From Saccharothrix ecbatanensis (GTDB taxonomy: Bacteria; Actinomycetota; Actinomycetes; Mycobacteriales; Pseudonocardiaceae), in contig NZ_JACHMO010000001.1 in NCBI RefSeq assembly GCF_014205015.1, forward strand, positions 5,518,001 to 5,582,000: a DNA stretch of 64,000 nt. Reading direction: 5' to 3'. The notes beneath the pieces are model-generated. The model did no database searches and was not told the DNA's origin. It worked only from the letters and a program-made list of their open reading frames with translations. The translations under genes were made by a program, and so were the position numbers. Shown in pieces: positions 41,310 through 49,417 of this stretch; within the stretch, counting starts at the first letter, position 1, and every line of letters starts with the position of its first letter.

Positions 41310-44141
41310 ATGCGCAGCCTCGTCGCCTCGACGGCGGCCGTGCTGGCACTGGCCGCCGGCCTCGTCGCCGTGCCCGTCGCCACACCGATCGCGTCCGCCG
41401 CCATCGTGTCCAAGACACCGCCGCTGTCCACGCCGTGGACCGACCAGGTGTCCACGACCAACCCCCTGCCCGAGTACCCGCGTCCGCAGATGACCCGCTC
41501 GGACTGGCAGTCGCTCAACGGCGAGTGGGAGTTCCTCAACCCCGCGACCGACGACGCGGGCAACGTCGACCGCAACGCCTCGCCGCCGCTCGGGCAGACG
41601 CTGCCCGAACGCGTGCTGGTGCCCTACCCGATCGAGTCGGCGCTGTCGGGCATCATGCGCAACGACAACCGCGACCTGATGTTCTACCGGCGCACGTTCA
41701 CCGTGCCGCAGTCCTGGTCCGGCCGGCGTGTGCAGTTGCACTTCGGCGCGGTGGACTACGAGGCCACGGTGTGGGTGAACGGCACGCAGGTCACCACGCA
41801 CCGGGGCGGCTACGACCGGTTCGAGGTCGACGTCACCGCGCAGCTCAACGGCGGCACGAACGAGATCGTCGTGCGCGTCTACGACCCGACCGACGGCCGC
41901 GGCGAGAAGCAGCCGGTCGGCAAGCAGGTGAACAACCCCAGCGGCATCTTCTACACCCCGTCGTCGGGGATCTGGCAGACGGTGTGGCTGGAACCGACCC
42001 CGACGTCGTCGGTGTACTCGGTCGACATCCGCCCCAACCTGGCCGACAACACCGCCCGGGTCCGGGTCTTCACCCGCGGGGACGTCAAGGACCACACCGT
42101 GCTGGCCGAGGCGATGACCGGCACGACCGTCGTGGGCGGCGCCACCGGCGGGTTCACCGAGTTCTCCGTCCCGGTACCCAACGCCCGCCGCTGGTCACCC
42201 GACGACCCCCACCTCTACAACCTGCGCGTCTCGCTGCGCAACGCCTCCGGCAACACCGTCGACCAGGTCGTGAACTACTTCGGCATGCGCGAGGTCGGCA
42301 AGAAAGTGATCGACGGCGTCCTGCGACCCACCCTCAACGGCGAGTTCGTGTTCCACGTCGGCACCCTGGACCAGGGCTTCTGGCCCGACGGCCTCTACAC
42401 CGCGCCCACCGACGCGGCCCTGGCCTTCGACCTGCAGAAGCACAAGGACCTGGGCTTCAACATGGTCCGCAAGCACATCAAGGTCGAACCCGCCCGCTGG
42501 TACTACCACGCCGACCGGCTCGGCCTGCTGGTGTGGCAGGACGTCCCGTCCACACCCGCGTTCGACGACAACCGCACCCAGGCGCAGATCGCCCAGTTCG
42601 AGACCGAGGCCCGCGAGATCGTCGACGAGCACCGCTTCTCCCCCTCCGTGGTGGCCTACGTGCCGTTCAACGAGGGCTGGGGCGAATGGAACCTCGCCGA
42701 CACCAAGACCCTCACCACCGCCCTCGAGAACTACGACCCGACCCGGCTGATGAACGCGCACAGCGGCTACAACTGCTGCGCCTCCAAGGGCGACCCCGGC
42801 ACCGGCGACATGATCGACTGGCACATCTACACCGGACCCGACGCACCACGCCCCTCGGACACCCGCTTCTCCGTGCTCGGCGAGTTCGGCGGCGTCGGCC
42901 TGCGCACCCCCGACCACGAGTACAGCCCCAACGGCAAGTTCTTCGCCTACGAACAGGTCCACAGCAACGCCCAGCTCAACGACCGCTACACCGGCATGGT
43001 CCGCGACGTGAAACACCTGATGACCACCAAGGGCGTCTCCGCCTACGTCTACACCGAGATCACCGACCTCGAAGGCGAGTACAACGGCCTGCTCACCTAC
43101 GACCGCCGCGTACAGAAAGTCGACACCAACCAACTACGCGCCGCACACACCGACCTCATCAACACCTCACGCAACCTCAACTCACCCGTAAAGCTGACCC
43201 CCGGCCACGTCCGCTCGCTCGGCGTGACCACATCCGGCTACACCGACCGCTACCTGCGGCACTCCGACTCCAACGCCCGTACCGACGTGCTGAACACGGG
43301 CAGCTCCGACGGAGCCCGCCAGGACGCGTCCTACAAGACCGTGACGGGTCTGTCCGATCCGCGCTGCTACTCGTTCGAGTCGGTCAACTCGCCCGGCAAG
43401 TTCTTGCGGCACGCGAAGAGCCGGGTGCGCATCGACAGTGACAACGGCAGCTCGTTCCGCGCCGACGCCACCTGGTGCGCCAAGCCGGGTCTGGCGGCAG
43501 GCGGAACGTCGTTCGAGTCGGCGAACTTCCCCGGCATGTACTTGCGGCACTACGCCGACAACGTGTACCTGGCCCGCAGCGGTGGCACGAACGCCTGGGA
43601 CACCGCGACCGGCTTCGCCGCCGACGCCACCTGGAACACCGGCAGCCCGGCGCTGTGGCGCAGCTCGGTGCTGCTCCCCACGGACGTGCGCCAGTCCCTG
43701 CGGGTGACCACGTGGGGTCACACCGACCGCTACCTGCGGCACTCCAACAGCCTCGCCTACACCGAGATCGTCAACGCCAACAGCGGCGCCACCCTCAAGG
43801 CCGACGCCACCTACACCGTCCGACGCGGCCTGGCCGACTCCTCCTGCTACTCGTTCGAGTCGGTCAACTTCCCCGGCCAGTACCTCCGCCACGCCGACAG
43901 CCGGGTACGCAACTCATCCAACGACGACACGGCCGGGTTCCGCGCCGACGCCACCTTCTGCGCCCGACCGGGCATCGGCGGCACCGGCGTGACGTTCGAA
44001 TCCATCAACACCCCCGGCTCCTACCTCCGCCACTACGCCTCACAGGTGTACATCGCCTCCGGTAACGACTCGGGCTTCAACCGACCGCAGACCCTGACCG
44101 CCGACAGCAGCTGGAACGTCGCCGCGCCCTGGGCGCCCTAA
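41310..44141 (+). CDS. Secreted GH2 glycosidase with two AbfB (CBM42) modules, probable beta-D-galactofuranosidase
   Basis: This 943-residue protein starts at ATG 41310 after AAGGAG; Sec signal to ~30. GH2 sugar-binding (~55-215; WQSLNGEWEFLNPATD, GAVDYEATVWVNGTQVTTHR), immunoglobulin (~215-320) and TIM-barrel (~320-620) domains are complete. The acid/base Glu is in PFNEGWGEWN (~455) and the nucleophile Glu in VLGEFGGVGL (~525). Two C-terminal AbfB trefoils (~630-785 and ~795-940) carry repeated DRYLRHSDSNAR, FLRHAKSRVRI, DRYLRHSNSLAY, QYLRHADSRVRN boxes. GH2 enzymes with AbfB modules include reported Streptomyces beta-D-galactofuranosidases. The divergent galactofuranose-type importer supports this over beta-galactosidase, but activity is inferred. 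Confidence 0.85.
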   Translation: MRSLVASTAAVLALAAGLVAVPVATPIASAAIVSKTPPLSTPWTDQVSTTNPLPEYPRPQMTRSDWQSLNGEWEFLNPATDDAGNVDRNASPPLGQTLPERVLVPYPIESALSGIMRNDNRDLMFYRRTFTVPQSWSGRRVQLHFGAVDYEATVWVNGTQVTTHRGGYDRFEVDVTAQLNGGTNEIVVRVYDPTDGRGEKQPVGKQVNNPSGIFYTPSSGIWQTVWLEPTPTSSVYSVDIRPNLADNTARVRVFTRGDVKDHTVLAEAMTGTTVVGGATGGFTEFSVPVPNARRWSPDDPHLYNLRVSLRNASGNTVDQVVNYFGMREVGKKVIDGVLRPTLNGEFVFHVGTLDQGFWPDGLYTAPTDAALAFDLQKHKDLGFNMVRKHIKVEPARWYYHADRLGLLVWQDVPSTPAFDDNRTQAQIAQFETEAREIVDEHRFSPSVVAYVPFNEGWGEWNLADTKTLTTALENYDPTRLMNAHSGYNCCASKGDPGTGDMIDWHIYTGPDAPRPSDTRFSVLGEFGGVGLRTPDHEYSPNGKFFAYEQVHSNAQLNDRYTGMVRDVKHLMTTKGVSAYVYTEITDLEGEYNGLLTYDRRVQKVDTNQLRAAHTDLINTSRNLNSPVKLTPGHVRSLGVTTSGYTDRYLRHSDSNARTDVLNTGSSDGARQDASYKTVTGLSDPRCYSFESVNSPGKFLRHAKSRVRIDSDNGSSFRADATWCAKPGLAAGGTSFESANFPGMYLRHYADNVYLARSGGTNAWDTATGFAADATWNTGSPALWRSSVLLPTDVRQSLRVTTWGHTDRYLRHSNSLAYTEIVNANSGATLKADATYTVRRGLADSSCYSFESVNFPGQYLRHADSRVRNSSNDDTAGFRADATFCARPGIGGTGVTFESINTPGSYLRHYASQVYIASGNDSGFNRPQTLTADSSWNVAAPWAP

Positions 44142-44152
44142 CCGCCCCACCC

Positions 44153-44184
44153 GCCGTGGTGGTCGCACCCGCGACCACCACGGC
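44153..44184 (+). terminator. Terminator hairpin after the GH2 gene
   Basis: A perfect 14-bp inverted repeat (44153-44166 with 44171-44184) and 4-nt loop, 11 bp past the stop. Confidence 0.8.
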
Positions 44185-44263
44185 AAGTTCCCCGCCCTGC
44201 ACCCACCGATCAAGCAGCCCTCACCCGATCCGACACAGCGTCGTCGCGCGGCAACGGGCTCCG

Positions 44264-45310
44264 TCAGTCGGCGAGGGTGGTGATGTCGATGACGAACCGG
44301 TACCGGACGTCGGAGTCGAGGACGCGTTGCCACGCAACGTTGATCTCATCGGCGCGAATGACCTCGACCTCGGGGGCGATGCCGTGCTCGGCGCAGAAGT
44401 CGAGCATCTCCTGGGTCTCGGCGATACCGCCGATCGTCGATCCGGCGAACGAGCGGCGGTTCGCGAAGAGCGTGAACAGGGTCACCGGGACCGGCTCTGG
44501 TGGCGCGCCCACGTTCACGATCGTGCCGTCGAGGGCGAGCAGCCTCAAGTAGCCGTCGAGGTTGATCGGGGCGCTGACCGTGTTGACGATCAAGTCGAAG
44601 GTGTTCGCCAACCGCTTGAAGGTCGCCGGGTCGCTGGTCGCGTGGTAGTGGTCGGCGCCGAACCGCAGCCCGTCCTCGCGCTTGCGCGGGCTCTGCGACA
44701 GCACGGTCACCTCGGCCCCCATCGCGTGGGCCAGCTTGACCGCCATGTGGCCGAGCCCTCCCAAGCCGACGACGGCGACCTTCTTGCCGGGCCCGGCTTT
44801 CCAGTGCCGCAGCGGCGAGTACGTCGTGATGCCCGCACACAGCAGCGGGGCGGCCGTCACGAACGGGATGGCGTCCGGGACGCGCAGCACGAAGTGTTCG
44901 TCGACGACGATGTGGGACGAGTAGCCGCCCTGGGTGACACGGCCGTCCCGGTCCACACCGTTGTAGGTGTCGGTGAACCCCCGCAGGCAGTACTGCTCGT
45001 TGCCCGACAGGCAGTTCGGGCACTCGCGGCAGGAGTCCACCATGCAGCCCACCCCGACCCGATCGCCGACCACGTGCGCGGTGACCTCCGACCCGACCCC
45101 GACAACGGTCCCGGCTATCTCGTGCCCGACGGTGAGCGGGTACGACACCCGGCCCCAGTCACCCCGAACGGTGTGGATGTCGGAATGACAGATCCCAGCC
45201 CAGGCAATCTCGATGAGCACGTCCTTCGGGCCCACAGCACGCCGTTCGACCACACCGGGTACGAGCGGGTCCCTGGCTGAAGTCGCGGTGTACGCACGCG
45301 CGGAAGTCAT
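44264..45310 (-). CDS. Zinc-dependent NAD(P) alcohol dehydrogenase (YahK/CAD type)
   Basis: This 348-residue medium-chain dehydrogenase has catalytic zinc ligands in [17 protein letters not shown] and VGHEIAGTV; four structural-zinc Cys in [15 protein letters not shown] (the first preceded by GVGCMVDS); and cofactor motif [40 protein letters not shown] is typical of the cinnamyl-alcohol-dehydrogenase-like subgroup, which reduces aldehydes with NADPH. ATG 45310 overlaps the stop of a decayed upstream frame (TGATG). It stands alone now; physiological substrate unknown. Confidence 0.92.
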   Translation of the reverse strand: MTSARAYTATSARDPLVPGVVERRAVGPKDVLIEIAWAGICHSDIHTVRGDWGRVSYPLTVGHEIAGTVVGVGSEVTAHVVGDRVGVGCMVDSCRECPNCLSGNEQYCLRGFTDTYNGVDRDGRVTQGGYSSHIVVDEHFVLRVPDAIPFVTAAPLLCAGITTYSPLRHWKAGPGKKVAVVGLGGLGHMAVKLAHAMGAEVTVLSQSPRKREDGLRFGADHYHATSDPATFKRLANTFDLIVNTVSAPINLDGYLRLLALDGTIVNVGAPPEPVPVTLFTLFANRRSFAGSTIGGIAETQEMLDFCAEHGIAPEVEVIRADEINVAWQRVLDSDVRYRFVIDITTLAD

Positions 45311-45500
45311 CAATGTCCTTCGCACAGGAATCGGGGAACGGAGCGACGCCCTGCATCGTATCCGGAAGAGCGGTTCTGCAATCCCGTGAGGAGTCGGTGT
45401 TCGACTTCGGCGGCGATGTGGGAGCAGACCTCCTGCATCTCGTCTCCGAGGGTGCGTCCGAGGCGTGCGGCTTAGGCGATCTCGGGCCCCGCCGTCGGCG
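45310..45500 (-). pseudogene. Possible decayed gene upstream of the alcohol dehydrogenase
   Basis: The minus strand reads [20 protein letters not shown] and [16 protein letters not shown] and ends at a stop overlapping the dehydrogenase ATG (TGATG), as a real operon partner would. It has an in-frame TAA just upstream (near 45472) and no start codon, so it looks like the C-terminal relic of an unidentified protein. The evidence is protein-like composition only. Confidence 0.28.
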
Positions 45501-45570
45501 ATCAACGGCTTGTTCCCCGGAGAGCCAGGGAGTGTCCACAGTGGACAGCGCGCCACCCGGGTAGGCCGCG

Positions 45571-45621
45571 CGCGGGCGGAGGGCGGGCGCGGGCGGAGGG
45601 CGGGCGCGGGCGGAGGGCGGG
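45571..45621. repeat. Three perfect tandem copies of a 17-bp GC-rich unit
   Basis: CGCGGGCGGAGGGCGGG occurs three times without spacing (45571-45587, 45588-45604, 45605-45621) in non-coding DNA between the alcohol dehydrogenase and the NRPS edge. No function is evident. Confidence 0.85.
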
Positions 45622-45696
45622 CGGCATGACCGGCGGGGAACTCGATCCGCCATCGCACATCCCCGACTCCGCCCGACCAGGTGGTCGGGGTTGAGC

Positions 45697-45899
45697 GATC
45701 TGGCGGCGTCACCGTTCGGCATGCCGTTGGCGTTGTGGTGGGGCTCGACGGGCCGCCCCAAGGGCGTCGTCGTGGACCACCGCGGACGCGCCCGCGGTGT
45801 GGATCGCCGACACCGGTCTCACCACGTGCTTCCCGCCCACGCCACGCCCGGAACTCGTGCTGGACGACCTGGCGGCCCGGCCGCGCCCACCACGATGAC
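45697..45899 (+). pseudogene. Relic of an NRPS adenylation domain
   Basis: One frame (~45715-45790) reads [15 protein letters not shown], the core A3 motif of NRPS adenylation domains (the preceding T-S is mutated to W-W). About 10 bp further, another frame reads [20 protein letters not shown] then LDDLAARP, which matches the stretch normally ~80-90 residues downstream of A3, and stops at ~45899. The pieces are therefore joined by an internal deletion and frameshift. It is the only visible remains of what may have been a further NRPS gene in this cluster, on the opposite strand from the intact ones. Confidence 0.7.
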
Positions 45900-46504
45900 G
45901 CAGGCGCCGGCCGCCTCGATCACGCCGACCACGACGTCAATGGACGTGCGGCGTTTCTCTTCGAGCACCACTGCACCTCTTCGCCAACCCCATTCGTGCC
46001 CGAAGGGCGTCGATCGACACCCGATGGCGGCGACGGGCGCGACGCCCGCGATCGACGCGCCCGCATTCCCGCCGGCGGGACACATCGGACCACGAACCAT
46101 CACCGAAAGTGACCGGGAGGAGTTCGCGGCCGGTCATTTCTGAACGGCGCTCGTCGGCCGTGATATCGGGCGATAAACGTCCGCGCTTCGGTGCCGACGT
46201 CGACGCAATGCGGTTCCGCGCCGGACGGTGGCCGTGCCGCGCGCCGGGGTCGCCCCACCGCCCCGCGACCGTGCCCGACCTGACCTCGGATCGGGTTTCG
46301 CAGTGACACCGAATAAACGTTCTACCACCGCTTTCCGCCCGCCGGACCCCCAACGCGGGACGACGTGGCACACGTCACAGCCATTTCCCGGCTTGCCCGC
46401 GCACGCCCCCGCGAGTTCCCGGGGAGCGGTCCCCGAAAGCCCGCGTGCGCTCGTTCGGCGGTGCTATGGTCTAAGGCGCAAGGCTTCACAGAATTGGGGG
46501 ATTC
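45900..46504. other. Non-coding stretch upstream of the LysR gene
   Basis: I see no intact gene here. Long open frames on both strands lack ribosome sites and protein-like composition. The last ~60 bp must hold the LysR promoter; GTGCTATGGTCTAAG near 46460 is a plausible -10 region. Confidence 0.4.
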
Positions 46505-47449
46505 GTGAATTGGGTTGATCTGCGCACATTTCGGCTGGTCGCCGAAGAAAGGTCTTTCACCAAGGCGTCAAAGCGCCTTCACGTCTCCGTGTCGGCGGTT
46601 TCCCAGCGGATCCGGAGGTTGGAGCGCTCGCTCCGCAACAAGCTGCTCGACCGCACGACGACCACCGTGGCCCTGACCGAATCGGGAAAGGCGGTGTTGG
46701 AGGCGATCACGGTCATCGACCGGATCTGGGAGACCACGCAGCGGGAGGTCGCCCAGCCGAGCGACCGGCGGCGCGACGACCTCCGCAGACCGCTGCGGGT
46801 GGGGTTCTGCCGGACGAACCCGGCGACGGTGTGGGACCGGATCACGGCGCTGGAACCGTTGCTGCAGTGGGAACCCCGGCACTACCGGTCCACCACGCTG
46901 GGGCTGGACGACCTGCGTCGGGGTGAGGTCGACTTCCTGGTCTGGCAGACCTGGTACGGGGTGACGACCCGGCTGGAGCTGGACCTGACCGGCCTGCACA
47001 GCCAGGACATCGCGCACGACTCGGTGTGGGCCTACCTCGGCGAGCACCACCCGCTGGCCAAGCGCGCCGTCCTCGACATCGCCGACCTGCGGGACTTCGA
47101 CCTCATCGCGCCCGTCGAGGACCTGTACGACCTGGTCGTGCGGATCTTCGCCGAGCAGTCGGTGACGTTGCGGTTCGTGCACCACGTCGACTCGACGGAA
47201 CTGATCGACGACCTGCTGCGGATGACGACGGCGATCGACATCGCCCCGCCGTCGCGGACGCCCGTGCCGGGGGTCGTGCGCATCCCGCTCAAGTCGGCGC
47301 CGAGCACCAGGCACGCGTTGACCTGGCGCGACCACCCCGTCGCCAACCAGCTCGGGCCCGACCTGCACGAGTTGCTGCGCAAGAACTACGTCGCGCAGGC
47401 CGTGCAGCGGAACCCGCGGCACCTCGAACGGATGATGGCCGTCTCCTAG
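46505..47449 (+). CDS. LysR-family transcriptional regulator at the NRPS cluster edge
   Basis: This 314-residue regulator has the N-terminal winged HTH (WVDLRTFRLVAEERSFTKAS, KRLHVSVSAVSQRIRRLERS, NKLLDRTTTTVALTESG) followed by a substrate-binding domain (~95-300; LRVGFCRTNPATVWDRITAL, DLRRGEVDFLVWQTW). GTG 46505 follows GGGGGA. Its stop is 7 bp from the stop of the converging thioesterase gene, so it does not share their promoter. It probably regulates the cluster. The HTH region is comparatively AT-rich for the window. Confidence 0.9.
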   Translation: MNWVDLRTFRLVAEERSFTKASKRLHVSVSAVSQRIRRLERSLRNKLLDRTTTTVALTESGKAVLEAITVIDRIWETTQREVAQPSDRRRDDLRRPLRVGFCRTNPATVWDRITALEPLLQWEPRHYRSTTLGLDDLRRGEVDFLVWQTWYGVTTRLELDLTGLHSQDIAHDSVWAYLGEHHPLAKRAVLDIADLRDFDLIAPVEDLYDLVVRIFAEQSVTLRFVHHVDSTELIDDLLRMTTAIDIAPPSRTPVPGVVRIPLKSAPSTRHALTWRDHPVANQLGPDLHELLRKNYVAQAVQRNPRHLERMMAVS

Positions 47450-47456
47450 GCGGCGG

Positions 47457-48167
47457 TCACCGGGCGACGCGCGCCGTCAGCTCCGCGACGACCGCCGGCC
47501 CGGAGTTCTGGAAGAAGTAGTGGTCTCCGGGAACGGTGACCACGTCGGCGGTGGCGGTGTAGTCCGACCACGGCACGGAGGGTGTGGGGTCCTCCGTGCC
47601 GTAGAACGACAGGATCGGGCAGGCGAGGCGGATATCGGGCGCGGCCCAGCGCGCGGCCAGGTCGATGTCCGCCCGCAGCACCGGCACCGAGATGTCCACC
47701 AGCTCGTCCAGCGTGTCCTCGTCGGTGACGCCGAGCGCCACCAGCAGGTCGCGGATGAACTCGCGGTCGTCCTCCTCGGACGCCTCGAAGGTGGGGACGG
47801 TGCCGCCCGGCGGCGGCGCCTGGCAGGCGGCCGTGACCAGGAGTGCCGGCGGCACCCTGGTCGCGGTCTCCAGCGCCCACAGCGCCCCGATGCTGTGCCC
47901 GGCGAACACCACCGGCCGGTCGACGCCCGCCAGCGCGGCGGCCACCTCGTCGGCGACGCGGCCGGGTTCCTCGAACACGGGCTCACCGAAGCGCGCGCCG
48001 CGACCGGGCAGGCAGACCGCGCTCAGCCGCCAGGTCGGCGGCACCAGGTCGCGCCACGCCACGACCGCGCTGGGGCCGGCGCCCGCACCCGGGAACACGA
48101 CCAGCTCCAGCTCCGGCTCGTCCGGGCCGGCCAACCGCACCAGGACGTCCTCGTTCACACCGATCAC
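47457..48167 (-). CDS. Type II thioesterase (NRPS editing enzyme)
   Basis: This 236-residue alpha/beta hydrolase has FPGAGAGPSAVVAWRDL, the Ser nucleophile in FAGHSIGALWALE, Asp in LSFYGTEDPTPSV and His in PGDHYFFQN, the pattern of RifR/GrsT-type enzymes that clear misloaded carrier proteins. Start GTG 48167 overlaps the MFS stop (GTGA). It is the last gene of the visible NRPS operon. Because no integrated TE domain is seen in the window, it could also contribute to release, though type II enzymes usually edit. Confidence 0.9.
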   Translation of the reverse strand: MIGVNEDVLVRLAGPDEPELELVVFPGAGAGPSAVVAWRDLVPPTWRLSAVCLPGRGARFGEPVFEEPGRVADEVAAALAGVDRPVVFAGHSIGALWALETATRVPPALLVTAACQAPPPGGTVPTFEASEEDDREFIRDLLVALGVTDEDTLDELVDISVPVLRADIDLAARWAAPDIRLACPILSFYGTEDPTPSVPWSDYTATADVVTVPGDHYFFQNSGPAVVAELTARVAR

Positions 48168-49417
48168 GGCTGCGCCACCTTCTCCGCGACGACGGTGCCA
48201 CTGAGGTCCTGACCGCCGCGGAAAGCGGGCAGCGCGACCACGATGCCGACGACGGCGATCACCGTCGCGACCACGAACCCGGTGAGCGATCCACTCACGC
48301 CGGCGACCACGCCGCCGAGCGTGAGCCCGATGGCGGACCCCGCGGTGTTGCCCGCTCCGCCCCAGCTCTGCGACTCCGCCCAGGCCTCGGGCGGGCTGAG
48401 CCGGTCGAGCAGCTGGCTGGTCAGGCTCAGCAGCGGCACCACGAACAACCCGGCCAGCACCAGGACGACCCCGGTCACCACGTAGTTCGGCCGGGTGATG
48501 AGCACCGCGAGGATGCCGAAGTGCGCCACGGACAGCAGCACGAACTGCACGCTCAGCTTCGCGTTCCAGCGCACCGCGGCGAAGACCAGGCCGCCCACCA
48601 GGCTGCCGACGCCGAGCAGCGACAGCGCGATGCCGACCGGCGTGATCGAGTCGCCGCGCTCGACGGTCAGCTGGATGAGACCGGCCTCCACCACGCCGAG
48701 CGGGATGGCGCACAGCACGATCGACGGCACGAACCACGCGACCGCGCGACCGGGCACGACGCGCTTGCGGCGGCCCTTCCTGCCCCCGTGCTCATCGGCC
48801 TCGTCGGTGGCGCCGGTCCGGAACCAGGTGGGATCGGTGGTGTACAGGAAGAAGGCGGTGCCGAGGAGCACGCAGACCGCGCTGGCCCCGAACACGACCG
48901 ACGGACCGGCCGCGACGACACCCCACGCGGCGAGCGCCGGTCCGATGATGAAGATGAACTCCAACGTGGTCGCGTCCAGGCTGAACGCGGCGTTGAGGTC
49001 GCCGGCCGGCGTGCCGTTCTTCAGCACGAGCCGGGTCATGGCCGACAGCGCGGGGATGGTGAACCCCACCGCGACGGCCAGTGCGATCAGCACCCCGGAG
49101 GGCAGCCGGTCGGTCGCGGTCACGAAGCTCAGCACGGCCAGGGTCAGCACCTGCGCCACGGCGAACCAGCGGACCACGACTTTCTTGTCGTACCGGTCGA
49201 GCATGCGGCCCTGCACGGGCGCGCCGACCGCGGTGCTGACGGCGGCGGTCGCCGTCACCACGCCCGCGAGCTGGAGCGAACCGGTCGCCTTCTGCACGCC
49301 GAACAGCAGCGCCTCGAACACCATGCCCAGCGGCAGCCGCGCGAGGAACGACCACAGCAGGACCGGCCTGATCCGGGGGTTGTCCACCACGATCCGCACC
49401 GGAAGAGGGGCTTTCAT
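48164..49417 (-). CDS. MFS transporter, probable product exporter
   Basis: This 417-residue protein has about twelve membrane helices, a cytoplasmic loop rich in Arg/Lys in the middle (GGRKGRRKRVVPG), and the MFS loop 2-3 element VQGRMLDRYDKKVVVRWFAV. Its ATG overlaps the NRPS stop (ATGA) and its own stop overlaps the thioesterase start, so it is translated with the assembly line. Likely exports the peptide and gives self-protection. Confidence 0.87.
   Translation of the reverse strand: MKAPLPVRIVVDNPRIRPVLLWSFLARLPLGMVFEALLFGVQKATGSLQLAGVVTATAAVSTAVGAPVQGRMLDRYDKKVVVRWFAVAQVLTLAVLSFVTATDRLPSGVLIALAVAVGFTIPALSAMTRLVLKNGTPAGDLNAAFSLDATTLEFIFIIGPALAAWGVVAAGPSVVFGASAVCVLLGTAFFLYTTDPTWFRTGATDEADEHGGRKGRRKRVVPGRAVAWFVPSIVLCAIPLGVVEAGLIQLTVERGDSITPVGIALSLLGVGSLVGGLVFAAVRWNAKLSVQFVLLSVAHFGILAVLITRPNYVVTGVVLVLAGLFVVPLLSLTSQLLDRLSPPEAWAESQSWGGAGNTAGSAIGLTLGGVVAGVSGSLTGFVVATVIAVVGIVVALPAFRGGQDLSGTVVAEKVAQP

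Noticed and set aside
40935..42095. Minus-strand open frame in the GH2 gene and its promoter region
   Set aside because: It is antisense to the signal peptide and sugar-binding domain of GH2 and covers the operator sites; no family resemblance.
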